In this document: in pieces, positions 1-12,600 of the stretch
How positions within the stretch are numbered: position 1 is the stretch's first letter
Layout: each line of letters opens with the position of its first letter
Source: Bagarius yarrelli
Lineage: Eukaryota > Chordata > Actinopteri > Siluriformes > Sisoridae
NCBI GenBank assembly: GCA_005784505.1
Contig: VCAZ01000037.1
Coordinates: 1,331,856 to 1,395,855, forward strand
Reading direction: 5' to 3'
Length of the DNA: 64,000 nt
Notes under the pieces: generated by a model
Databases searched by the model: none
What the model saw: the letters and a program-made list of their open reading frames with translations, nothing else
Told to the model about the DNA's origin: nothing
Translations under genes and position numbers: made by a program

Positions 1-407
1 GTATGAAGAACGGTAAAGGTAACTCCAATTTATGACACAACACATAACACTCACTCTGTCATTGACAGTGTTATTGCTTTTGCTGTAGAACTCCTTAGTA
101 AAAGGTCAAAGAACCCCTCGGTTCTTTTTAAGGAGAGAGGGAAGATCAGTTCCTTCCTAAACACAACAATTTCCACACATGCCGACATGCAGCTTTACGA
201 GTCTATAAAAGCCCCAGACGGAACGTCTCATAGGTTTAAATTGATGTGGTCTGAAATCGAACTAGATGGATGGCGTCTTTACTGGATGTTGCCGCTGGTT
301 TGTTTGTGTGTGTTTTTTTTTGTTTTTTTTTAAGGTGGCTTACAAGAGACTTGCAGTTTGCTCACAAGAGCCCCCTTGCGGTTCTTCTTCATCTTTACTG
401 TTTTCAG
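1..407 (+). other. 3' part of an intron
   Basis: This is the intron upstream of the first visible exon. It ends in a T-rich tract with the acceptor TTTTCAG at 401-407. I see no coding exon or recognisable repeat in it. Confidence 0.7.
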
Positions 408-530
408 GTGCTGGACTGGATCGAGAATCATGGCGAGGCGTTTCTCAGCAAACACACTGGGGTGGGGAAGTCCCTGCATCGTGCACGGGCTCTGCAGAAA
501 CGTCATGAAGATTTTGAAGAGGTGGCACAG
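408..530 (+). CDS. trio: trio exon 1 of window: spectrin repeat, N-terminal part
   Basis: The exon has 41 codons, phase 0 at both ends, and begins VLDWIENHGEAFLSKHTG and ends EDFEEVAQ. The acceptor is TTTTCAG and the donor CAG|GTGAAG. It is nearly identical to human TRIO as I recall it. With the next exon it forms one 105-residue spectrin-repeat unit of helical coiled-coil character. The 41+64-codon exon pair recurs at 10581/10875 and 19461/21142. Confidence 0.96.
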
Positions 531-3500
531 GTGAAGAGACAAACCAAACCTCTTTCCTCTGAGTCGAGGATATACAGTTACAGTTATCTACTGTACAGTT
601 ATATACACGTCTTTTTATGATGATACTCAGGGGTTATATGACAAATATTAACTTTCAAAATAAGTCACTTTTTTCCAACGAACAATAAAATATGGCTCTT
701 TAAATCAGCTTCAATGATCCGTCATGTTGTTTTGTCCTATTTTTTTTTAAGCATCCACGATTGACTTTTTTGCTGCCCTACTTTTCCTCGAGCCTAACAC
801 GTGTGTAGGGATAGATCTAATGCAGAATCAGGGCAATTAGAGCTTAAAAACAGAAAAGTGCCTCCAGAAAAGTCACATAGGATATACTGAGCAAAAACAT
901 CTTGTGTTTCTCATTACATTTTTAAAAAATCATCTAAGAAACATTGCTCCCAAACTATTTCTTTGAGATTAATTTAGATAATAATAATAAGAATAATAAA
1001 GTGGTAGCTTAGTAGCCGATGGTGGTGAATTCAAATTCCAGGGCATTCCAGTTGCCACCGCTGGGCCCCTAAGCAAGGCCATTAACCCTCAACTGCTTAG
1101 GTATATACGTTGGTTAATCACGTGTTCAAAAAACAGAAAATGTAACTTGAAATATTTGCATTTTTGGCTGTATTCCAAGGGCGTGCAGTAGAAAGTTATC
1201 CCTATTGGGCCCCTGAGCAAGGCCCCTAACCCCCAATTGCTCAGTTATATAAAAGAGCTAAAAACGTAAGATAAGGGCGTCTGCTAAATGCCAGAAATGT
1301 TCAGCAGATCAACATCACATATATTTTTTCCTTCAGACTATCCAAACATTGCTACTGAACACACAACTTTTATTATTTAAACAAATGGGTGTAAGTGTGT
1401 TGCTGATACTTATTTTTGCATGCATTGTAATGCATTGGTAATAGTCCTTTAAACCCACACAAACAATGACATTGGGTCGTAATTACAAGTAGGATTTTTT
1501 TAAACCTCCACTTTATTAATAAAAGTTGTTTAAAAGCTGACTTCAGTGTGTTATACACAGCTAGATTATTTCTAGAATAATAAAAAATGGTCTTATTGTT
1601 ATATAAAATGATCAAGTTTATAGTGTTTCCATAAATTGATTGAGGACATGATGCAGAATATCTGTTCTTTTTTTTTTTTCAGAAGAAGAGGTAAAGAAAT
1701 CTTGCTGTTTTTGTAGTTAATTAAGAGAATCTATTGTGTTTCAACCTGTGTTTCAACCTGAAAATGTAATTAAACTCGTAAATACGTATTTCCCAATAGG
1801 ACCTGGAAGACTTAAGGACAATGTCATGAATCTACGTCAAAGCCATAGTCATAAGTAACTAGGCTGAGTTTAAAAAAAAAAAAAAGGAAACGTCAGCGAG
1901 GTTCCATTAAAAACTTGTTTGTTTGCCTTACTTTCAGAACACCTACACTAACGCTGATAAGCTGCTGGAGGCGGCCGAACAGCTGGCCCAGACTGGCGAG
2001 TGTGACCCGGAGGAGATCTACCAAGCTGCCCACCAGTTACAGGACCGGATCCAGGACTTTGTGAGACGTGTAGAGCAGAGAAAAGTCCTGCTGGACATGT
2101 CCGTGGCCTTTCATACGCACGGCAAGGAGGTGTGTTAGTGCAAATTAACATAACTAAGCTGATCTTCAGATATTTTGCATCAATGTAGGACTAGTCTACG
2201 TTCCACGCATGGACCATGCAAGAGTTGCCGTAGCTTCTGACCTTTTTTTTTTTAGTCGTCCTTGTTGCTTTTATGCAGTAGTATAAAAGTTTCTTTGTTT
2301 TTATTAATTTTCTTTGAGGATGTTTCTATTTTGCAGAAGTCTCGCAAATATTTTTTTTTATTTATTCCACGCCGCACTCGATTGTATCAGGTTCAGCGGG
2401 TCTCTAAGTTCGTGCGATCGAGTTACATAAATTTAAGTACAAATAAAATGGTGTACAAGTACAAATACTGGCTCTATTTGCGGAGTCAAAATCTCCCACT
2501 ATCATATCGAAACTGGAGTCCGTTAAGAGAATCTGGACTCCTGCCCTTGTTTGGTGTCGCGTGCATTAACAAAGATAATTGGTCAGCATAAACGATGCTG
2601 TAGTAAATAGCAAAAAATAACACTTATCCTAATGTGCCCATATGGCACAAGGGTTAGCCATCTGCTCTCTGCAGGATAGAGACTAGCACAGACCTCCAGT
2701 TCATGACTGTGGGATGGACGTTGGGAAAGATGAGAACGAAATAAGGACAGAGGGAAAAAAAAATAAAAAAAATATCGCCAGACTTGCTGGCTCTCGAGCT
2801 CCATTTTCCATGGCGTGCCAGTACAGGCAGATGGCGACAGCACCAGGAAATCCGAGTTTTTCTTCCATCTCTTTTACCTCGTCTGCCAATTGCATCTTGA
2901 AGTCTGTCTGGAGCTTCCACATAAAAATGTGTTCTTTAACACCTCCTAAACAAGAACTACAGTATTTATTATTAATGGACATCCCTACAATTAGACATTA
3001 TCGGATAAACTAACCCCTTTATTAACTCCATTCTCTGGTATGCGTTAAATACATGTAAATTAAACCTATTTGCAGGATGTCCTTTTCCAGAGCAATTCAT
3101 GGGACAGAAAACTGATGTCCCAACAATTGAGCTACACCTTCCCATAATTGTACTTCCATTGTGTTCTTTTCTTCAAAATTTATTGAACACACAAGCTTAA
3201 AGGCCAAATTTATAGTCTTCTACCTTTTCAAGAGTTTTGTCAGAAGAAACCATTTTTTTGGTTTGTTTGTTTCAGCTGTGGACGTGGTTGGAGGAGCTGC
3301 AGAAGGAGCTACTAGATGATGTGTACGCTGAGTCAGTGGAGGCTGTGCAGGATCTGATCAAGCGATTTGGGCAGCAGCAGCAGACCACGCTGCAGTTTAC
3401 AGTTAACGTCATCAAGGAGGGCGAGGAGCTCATCCAGCAGCTCAGGTACTGAAATGTCAGGTTGAAAATGGGTGATTTTTATTCACAGAGATTTCTGGGG

Positions 3501-4897
3501 TTAGTCGTTCAATGACTCTCAAACCCCCCCACCTGATCTTCCTTGTTTTGGGGATATAAGCATTACTTCTTTTGTCTTGAGTGCATAAATGTGCACCCCA
3601 TCTAGGGTGTACCTCAACTTGTACCCCAGCCTGACCAGGCATAGGATGGATAGATGGATGGATGGATGGATGGATGGATGGATGGATGGATGGATGGATG
3701 GATGGATGGATGGATGGATGGATGGCTGGCTGGATGGATGGATGTATGGATGGATGGATGAATGCAAGGGTGGGTGGTTGGATAGAGGGAGGGAGGGATG
3801 GAGGGTGGAATGGATGGTTGGTTGATGAATGGATGGATGGATAGGTGGGTGGTGTGATAGATTGAAGGGTGGATGGATGGATGGATGGATGGATAGAGGG
3901 TTGAATGGATGGATGTATGGTTGGTTAATGGATGGATAGAGGGTTAAATGTATGGATGTATGGTTGATGGATGGATGGATGAATGAATGCGAGGATGGGT
4001 GGTTGGATGGATGGATGGATGGATGGATGGATGGGTGGGTGGTGTGATGGATGGATGGATGGATAGATAGATGGATAAATGAATGAGGGTTAAATGTATG
4101 AATGTATGATTGGTTGATGGATGGATAGAGGGTATGTATGGATGGATGGTTGGTGGATGGATAGATAAATGGATGGATGATGGATAAATGGATGTATGGA
4201 TGGTTGATGGATGGATCGATAGATTCATGGTGTTGTTTCTCTCCTACAGAGACTCCGCTATCTCCAGCAACAAAACGCCGCACAACAGCTCCATGGCGCA
4301 CATTGAAAGTGTGTTGCAGCAGCTGGATGAGGCTCAGGCTCGTATGGAGGAGCTCTTTCAGGAGAGGAAGATCAAACTGGAGCTCTTTCTTCAACTGCGC
4401 ATCTTTGAGAGGGATGCCATTGACGTGAGTGTCACTGCTTTCTGAAAATCAGAACCAACCGGGTTGTTAGATCAAGATCTCATAAGTCACCGCAATGTAA
4501 CAAAATGGTTTCAGTTGTCCTTGTTCAAGAGTTGATTCAGCACTTTCAGTTTTATTTTATATTTTATTTTAAAAATTGATATCAAGTGTGGATACGTGTT
4601 TGACACGTATAGGAGATTTTAGGATCACCCACGACATCTGATCCATAGCTATTGTAACTTGATTCCTTCAAAACACACTACATATTAAGGGCTCAGGTAA
4701 TGTCACCTAATACCCAGTGCTATCGTTTTCATACAGGAGTTCATAGCCAGAGCGATCAGGTCCTCAACCAGGTCCTCTGGTAACAGGAGTCACTTTTGAG
4801 TCATAAATGAGAAGGTGAAAGCGATTTCCTGCAATACCTGAAGATCATATAAGGGAGGTTTAGAGAAGATTTGAGTGGGAAGTGCTTGTAATTGACA

Positions 4898-4930
<33 letters not shown>

Positions 4931-7900
4931 CTGAAACACTCCCTTTGCTCATGTTCTTTCTGGCTCCGGCTTCTGTGTTAACAACTGCCTTAAACTCAAA
5001 AAAAAAAGAGACGAAGATGTTTGGTGTACCTCGTTTATGGTGGAACTTGTTGGCGAGGTAATTTTCTTTAGGTTTCTTTTGGCAAAGCTGATTTAAGTGT
5101 TGGAATATGTTGTAACATCTGAACCTGTTGTACTTAACGTTAACACTATCGTTGCCCGTTGCGCAAATCCAAAATGATTCATAACACAAATTGTAATGTG
5201 TGTGTGCGTGTGTAAGAAGTTTGGCAATGGGACAGTTGAGTTTACTGTGTTTAGTATAGCTTCCTTTTTGTTTCTACTCTTAATCTAAGCGTTTAAATGT
5301 GTAAAAAATATTTATATTAAATATTTACTATCTTAAATAATTTTTTTCTACCATTAAGGTGCAACCAAAGTGTCAAATATTTGGCGTAATTTAAAATACT
5401 ATATATTAGAATCTTTACCAGCTTCGACCACAGAGGTCACTATTGTGCTGCTGTGATAATTCTATGACTAGGCTAACCCTGAAAGCATAACATAACGTTG
5501 CTGCTTATTTAGTCACTTATTCATTAAATCTGTGTGGCTAATGCAAACATACAAATTATTTGGTCATTTTAAACAATAAAATAAGCTTTTCATCTTACAC
5601 TTCACTGCCATCTGGTGGTTTGGGGGTCTGTACAGTCTAACAATTATGGCTGCCCTAATTTCCATCCTGAAATTCAGATGCTTATATTTTTTTAGTGGAC
5701 GATGTGTCTTTCTGTTAGTATCATTAAAGATGTGGCTTCTTAAAATGAAGGAGGTGTGGCTTTAAATGTGAAGGTGTGGCTTCTAAAATGAAGGGGGCGT
5801 GGCTCAAATGGTTAAGGTGCTGAGTTGTTGATCTGAAGACCAGAAACACCTGGGTTCAAGCCCCACCTCCGGCAAGTCAACCACTGTTGGGTCCTTGAGC
5901 AAGACCCCTAACCCTTCCTGCTCCAGGGGCGCTGTATCATAGCTGACCCTGCGCTCCGACCCCAACTTACTAAGATGGGATATGCGAAAAATGCATTTCA
6001 TTGGCTCTGTACATGTACCTTGCACAATGACAATGAAGTTGAATATTATTATTATTATTATATTATTTTGTCTTTCAAAGGAAAGGAGATGTGGCTTGCA
6101 AAGTGAAGAATGTGTACTGTGGCTACTGTGGTTGCCAATGTGAGGGAGGTGTAGCTACTCTGGTTTCCAAAGTGAAGGAGGCGTGGCTACTGTGTTTCCA
6201 AAGTGAAGGAGGCGTGGCTAATGTGAATGACAGTACACAGAAAGTTTCTGGATGATCTAGTACTTGCGTCAGAATAACAAACACACTATACTATCCCATA
6301 ATCCCGCAGGAGAGCTGACTCGTCATATACAAAAGTGCTTTATTATCATTCAAGTAAAACATTATCCAACTTTACATTCACACTGCTGTGATGTCATATG
6401 TCCAGTGACAATATTACATGGCGGAAGTAGTACATCGGAATTTCATTCATATTACCTGGCTGTGGTGTGCAGTGCGGGTCAGTCAGTCCTTCTCTGCTGC
6501 TTAAACACAATCAGAATCACTGACCTACATTTACAACCTGAATTCTAATATTTATTCCATTATATTATATACAGTTTATTCTCTTCATTTCATAGTGTTT
6601 CTCTTGCTGCGCTGCTTCCAGTACGTGTATGTGAATATTATATTTTTTATCCAATCAGATTTCAGTTTCTATGTGCTTCCATGTTAATCTGATCTGCCCT
6701 TCAGAATCAGTAGTGCTGCCCATGTGACTTAAACTATATGAGCAGTGCCAGATTGATCATTGGTTAATATTATTAAAGACTGTTTCTTTAACCAATCGGA
6801 TTACAAATTCGCCTGAAAGGGCCTGCTAGCTGGCGCGTCAACGTTTCGTTCTCTGATTGGTTGATTAGAGTAAAGCTGTTACATCCAAGTTCGACCTGCG
6901 CAACCCATCTGTACAGTTGAATTAGAATTTTTAGAATGTTTATGATGCCCAAAAAATTAAACAGGGCCTTTAAACAAAATTTATAAATGGACTGACGGAG
7001 AGAAGAAGAAATTAACTTACAAAAAGGAGATTAATTGAGAGGAGAGAATTCTTGACTTTTATCATTGACAAAAAAATACTTAAAAATGTAAAATTTCGGT
7101 ATTGACCAATTGGATTTTGAAATAAAAATATTTTTAGTTCCATTTGTGCAGCAGTGCAAATTAGCGATCGAAATTTTTTTTGTTTCGGATTTTTTAAAAA
7201 CTTAATATTATATATATGTAGAAAATTCAGGCGGAAAAATAGTGTTTCTCAGATTTTATCTTAAGTGGTGAGAGAGTCTCATCTTTGTTTAAACTGATTC
7301 TGAATGTTCTAACTTATGAATTATTAATATTATGTTCAGATTCAGATGTTGACTACTGGTGGTTGTAGTTATATTTTAGAAGTGTTTTTATTTATTTGTT
7401 TCTGTGTTCATAAATAATAATATTAATATGTTTAAATATAATCTGTTGTTTAATAGTGCGCCCATATAAATAAAGCCAATTGATAATTGTAATATTGTTT
7501 TATTTAATATATTGTTGTAGTTAGGTTTGTTTGATTAGTTTTTATTTGCCCACAACGGCTGACGGAGAAGGAGAAATTAACTTGGACAAACTTAAAAAAA
7601 CGTTTTGAAGGCGTTTTTTTCCGGAAAAGTTGTAGATGGTGAGGAGAGTTCTACTGATTCTGAACTGTTCCAGATGTTGTACGTGGTACAGTTGTTGTTG
7701 TAGTGTAGAGGTTTGGAGTTGCTTTAATAAAAATGTTTTTTATCCTTAATACGTGAAATGTCCCTCTGTCTGTAATTCCACGCCATGTTATAGTTCTAAT
7801 TGGGACGTTATAGTGGTGGTATTAAGAGGTGTATCAGTCAGGGGGTAATTCCCCCCTGAAGACCAAATGCACCACTCACCGCTGGCTACCCGTAACCAAA

Positions 7901-8269
7901 CTATACAGAATGTACTTGTTTAATTGAATACTTGTATAAATGTAGTATTGGATGAAGCTGTTTTGGAGGACTGTTAGGATGAATTTGTGGCCCATATTTT
8001 TTAAGCCAATCACAGTGAAGGAGGCGTGGCCTTTATGTCTTTCTGTACTTTTAAGTACAGCTGGTTTGGTTTTATAATAAAGTGTTGGCTAATGCATATC
8101 TGGTTTATTTATTTAGATATGGAAAAGTAGCAGTGTGTCAGAAGAACAGATACAGTACACACACACACACACACACACACACTTCTAATTAACATCCTGA
8201 CATCTGAACATAAACATCTGATGATGTCTGGAAACGGCGAGACTGTAATTAGGATCCTCATACCTGTTT

Positions 8270-8317
<48 letters not shown>

Positions 8318-8518
8318 GTAATCTCGGACCTGGAGTCATGGAGTGATGAGTTGTCCCGGCAGCTCGGCGGCTTCGACACTGAGGAATTGACTGTGGCTGA
8401 GCAGAGACTCCAGCAGCATGCAGAGAAAGCGCTAACTATGAATAACCTGACATTCCACGCCATTCACCAGGGCCAGGAGTTGCTGCAGTACGTCACTGAA
8501 GTGCAGGCCTCAGGTGGG

Positions 8519-8557
<39 letters not shown>

Positions 8558-8610
8558 GTATTGTCCCATGTATTAAAAATTAATAGCATTTTGCAATGAC
8601 AGGGTAAAAT

Positions 8611-8685
<75 letters not shown>

Positions 8686-8972
8686 AATGAAAGTAAGGGT
8701 TAACCCAGTAAGCTTAAGAGGGGGTGGAGCGGCTAACACTAATGCTATCCAACAAAGCCAGCTCACACAGCGGGAGCAGACTAACACACACTGCTGTAAT
8801 CCTGTAGAAATCACTAGACATTCTACTCCTGCTGCCTGACTCCCACCCTCTCTCACACACACACACACACACTTGCACACACACACACACACACTCAGAT
8901 TTAAAACCTTTACAGCAGATATAGCCAGTTAAATTAGTGTAAAAAACATTTTTATTAGACATGTAGGTAGTG

Positions 8973-9007
<35 letters not shown>

Positions 9008-9089
9008 CTAATAGAATTGCAGTGGTGGAGGCTGCTCCAAGTTTTAGCCCGATGCGTTTCTGGGTTGCAGGAGCAAAATGTAAGTACAG

Positions 9090-9133
<44 letters not shown>

Positions 9134-9161
9134 GATAATTACAAATTTTGGATTGTCATGA

Positions 9162-9222
<61 letters not shown>

Positions 9223-9569
9223 GTTTCTCTGTTTTTCTCTCTCTCTCCCTGTTTCTCTCTCTTGTTCTGTCTTGTTCTCTTTCTCTTTATCTCTCTTTAT
9301 CTGTCTCTTACTCTTTCTCTCTCTCTCTCTCTCTCTCTGTTTCTGTCTCGTTCTCTCTCTTTGTCTCTCTCTGTCTCTCTCTCTCTCTCTCTCATTCTGT
9401 CTCGTTTCTCTCTCTCTCTCTGTCATCTCTCTTTCATCTCTCTCTGCTCTCTCCTCTTGTCTCTCTTTGTCTCTCTCTGTCTCTCTCTCACTCTCTCTCT
9501 CTCTTTCTCTCTCTGTCTCTTTCTATTTCTCTCTCTCTCTGTTTCTCTCTCTCGTTCTCTCTCTTTGTC

Positions 9570-9609
<40 letters not shown>

Positions 9610-12600
9610 GTTTTCTGTATCACACTCTCTGTCTCTCTGTCTGTAGGTATAGAGTTGTTGTGTGATCGGGATGTGGACATGGCCACACGTGTTCAGGACC
9701 TGCTGGACTTCCTGCATGAGAAGCAGCAGGAGCTGGACGCAGTGGCTGAGCAACACCGCCGTCACCTAGAGCAGTGTGTCCAGCTGCGCCACCTACAAGC
9801 TGAGGTTAAACAGGTAACACACACACACACACACACAACCAAACACACCAGCACAGCTATTAAAGAAACCTAATATTAGAGACCATACAATGGGTAGATA
9901 AGTGCACAACATGTAGAAGCTCTTTACACACACACATATTGGACCATTTCAAATACTTTATTAAATGACTTATTGATCATTAACACACACCTTTATCAAC
10001 CATCTACCAAGGTAAGATTAATGTAGTGTTACCATGTTAACACACACCGTTTGTTACCCACAACACACACCCTTTATCCAGAGCGACTTACATTTATCTT
10101 ATTTATACAACTAAGCAATTCGGGGTAAAGGGCCTTGCTCAGGGGCCCAGCAGTCATGGCTTGGTGGATCTGGGAATCAAACCCACAATCTTCGGGTCGG
10201 TAGTCCAACACCTTAACCATGAGCCACAACTTATATCCTGCATTATAAAACATGACAATAATTTATAATTATCATCATGGTCACACCAGGTTTCAGGTTC
10301 CACCCCAGGACCTTACCTGAGTATTAACCAGACACAGCTGCACCTCATCAGCCTATCACAATCAAGCACACTATGTCTATGCTAAAACCCGCAGTCTGAC
10401 ATCACAAAAACAGTGCATCTAAAAATGGCTTGGTTTAAGAAAGGGGAACTTTTCTTTATTACTATTATTAGGGTGGTTGTGTACACACACTGCCAACACA
10501 CATGTGACCCCGACAATGTTCACTGTTTAAAATCTATTTTATTTCTTTGTGTGTGTGTGTGTGTGTGTTTGTGTTTGCAGGTCCTGGGATGGATCCGTAA
10601 TGGTGAGTCCATGCTGAACGCTGGTCTGATCACTGCAAGTTCTCTGCAGGAGGCCGAACAGCTACAGAGGGAACATGAGCAGTTCCAGCACGCCATTGAG
10701 GTACTTCAAACCCATATAAAGCTAACGATAACGTCTAATAATAACAATAATAAAGAAGAAGAAGAAAGAACAACTTGATAGGTTTCAAATCCAAAGTTGT
10801 TCCTACATGTTCTAATGCATAAAACCCAGTGAAATATATGTTGTTATTCTTCCTTGGCACCATCTGGGCTACAGAAGACACACCAGAGTGCATTACAGGT
10901 GCAGCAGAAGGCTGAAGCTATGCTACAGGCAGCTCACTACGATGCAGAGACCATCCGCGAGTGTGCTGAGAAGGTGGCGTCCCACTGGCAGCAGCTCATG
11001 CTCAAGATGGAGGACCGACTCAAACTGGTCAACGCTTCTGTGGCCTTTTACAAAACCTCTGAACAGGTGAGAGGACAGGAGAACCAGGATAAGAGACATT
11101 TCTACAAACTATTTAAAAAAAAAAATAAAGGGTGCAAAGCTAGGACAAAATCATGTGATTAGGGTGCCAGGTTAGTCCAGTTTTAAAGCTTGGGGAACAT
11201 TTATAAATGGAATAAGGAGGACAAATTTGAGTGCTTGTTTCTACAAAAGGTCCAAGCATTAAAGGAAACAAAAAAGCAAGTATGCAAATAGAAGCAGGCC
11301 TGGGAGCCGTACTAGTCTAAGGCCTGGGAGCCGTACTAGTCTAAGGCCTGGGAGCTGTACTAGTCTAAGATTAAACCTAAGATTGTGGGGAAGTGGTGGC
11401 TCATGGTTAAGGTGTTGGACTACCAACCCAAAGATTGTGGGTTCAATCCTCAGCTCCACCAAGCCACCACTGCTGAGCAAGGCCCTTAACCCCACTTGCT
11501 CAGTTGTTTAAATGAGATAAATGTAAGTCGCTCTGTATAAGGACGTCTGCCAAATGCTGTAAATGTAACCACAAACTAATGTAAACCAAGGGTGTAACAG
11601 AACAAGAGTGTCAGGGAGCTTTTGGGGTCATATTTCAGCATTGCATAAGTAAACTACTAATAAATAAGGGAACTATGAGATAAGTGAATAAAGAAACAAA
11701 TGTCCAATCTTAGGGGTCTTAATATTACAACATTCCCTAGACTAGAAAGTGAACAATGTTAAAGTTTTAGGAATTATTTACTACAACATACCCCAAACAA
11801 GTAAGAGGGCAAGAGAATGAGAAGACAGTAAGGCACAGGAATGAGAATTGATGACAATGGAATAGGAAATACACACCTATGTATGTCTATGTAGTAATAC
11901 AAGGAAATGTAGTCTATGTAGTAATACAAATCAACATTCATTAAGAGATCAACATTTGGAAACGAGAAGACAAGGAAGCAAGAGGGATGATGAAACCATG
12001 TCTTTGGAGTCATACCATTACATCATTTTCCCAGGAAAAAAAGATTAAGAAATAAGTCCTGCGAATTGAGGAAATAAAATTTCAATCTTAGGTAACATAC
12101 TAATATAATACTCACTAAGGAAGGTCGAAACAAGGCTACACGACTATAACATGAAGTGGTAGCCAGTGGTTAAGGTGTTGGTCCGCCAATTGGAAGATCA
12201 GGGCTCAATTCCCAGCAACACCAAGCTACCACTGCTGGGACCCTGGGCAAAGCCCTCAACCCCTCGTCTGCTGAGCTGTATAAAAGATCTCCAGACAAGG
12301 GGGTCTGCCAAACGCTGTAAATGTACGTAAAATTTACGTAAGCAAGGGATAGTAACAAGGGGACAAATTCTACTAATTCACCAGTCAAGCAACTAGGACA
12401 TGAGAAAACAATGAGCTAGTAGGTACCATTCACTCTTAGGTGCCAAGCAGTATCAAATATCAACAGTGGGGCAAAATAAGTAATGATACAAGTGTGCAGT
12501 CTTGGGACCCTTAAAACTAAACCCTTCATCTAGCAATTAAATCTAAAAAATGGGAAAGTTTGAAGCGTAAAAGACAAGGAGATAAAAATGAGTGGGTGAA

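Larger units (their letters stand above)
4425..8317 (+). other. 3.9-kb intron with SINE C, GGCGTGGC repeats and dinucleotide runs
   Basis: The intron contains a (GT)15 run (4900-4929), a SINE-like element (5795-6065), repeated 'AAAGTGAAGGAGGCGTGGCTA' modules near 5740-6225 and 8015, and local duplications. One duplication pairs the CTGACGGAGA..AAATTAACTT segments near 6990 and 7560. It ends in (TG)n abutting the next acceptor. No gene was recognised, including the open frame at 6264-6548. Confidence 0.7.

Noticed and set aside
3519..4394. 291-codon minus-strand frame rich in IHPSIHPS
   Set aside because: It is the translation of the GATG/GGAT repeat array plus the antisense of a trio exon; no gene evidence.
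9017..9873. Long SLSLSLS frames (+) and RERERER frames (-)
   Set aside because: They are translations of the CT-rich tract in the intron; only 9647-9813 within this span is a real exon.
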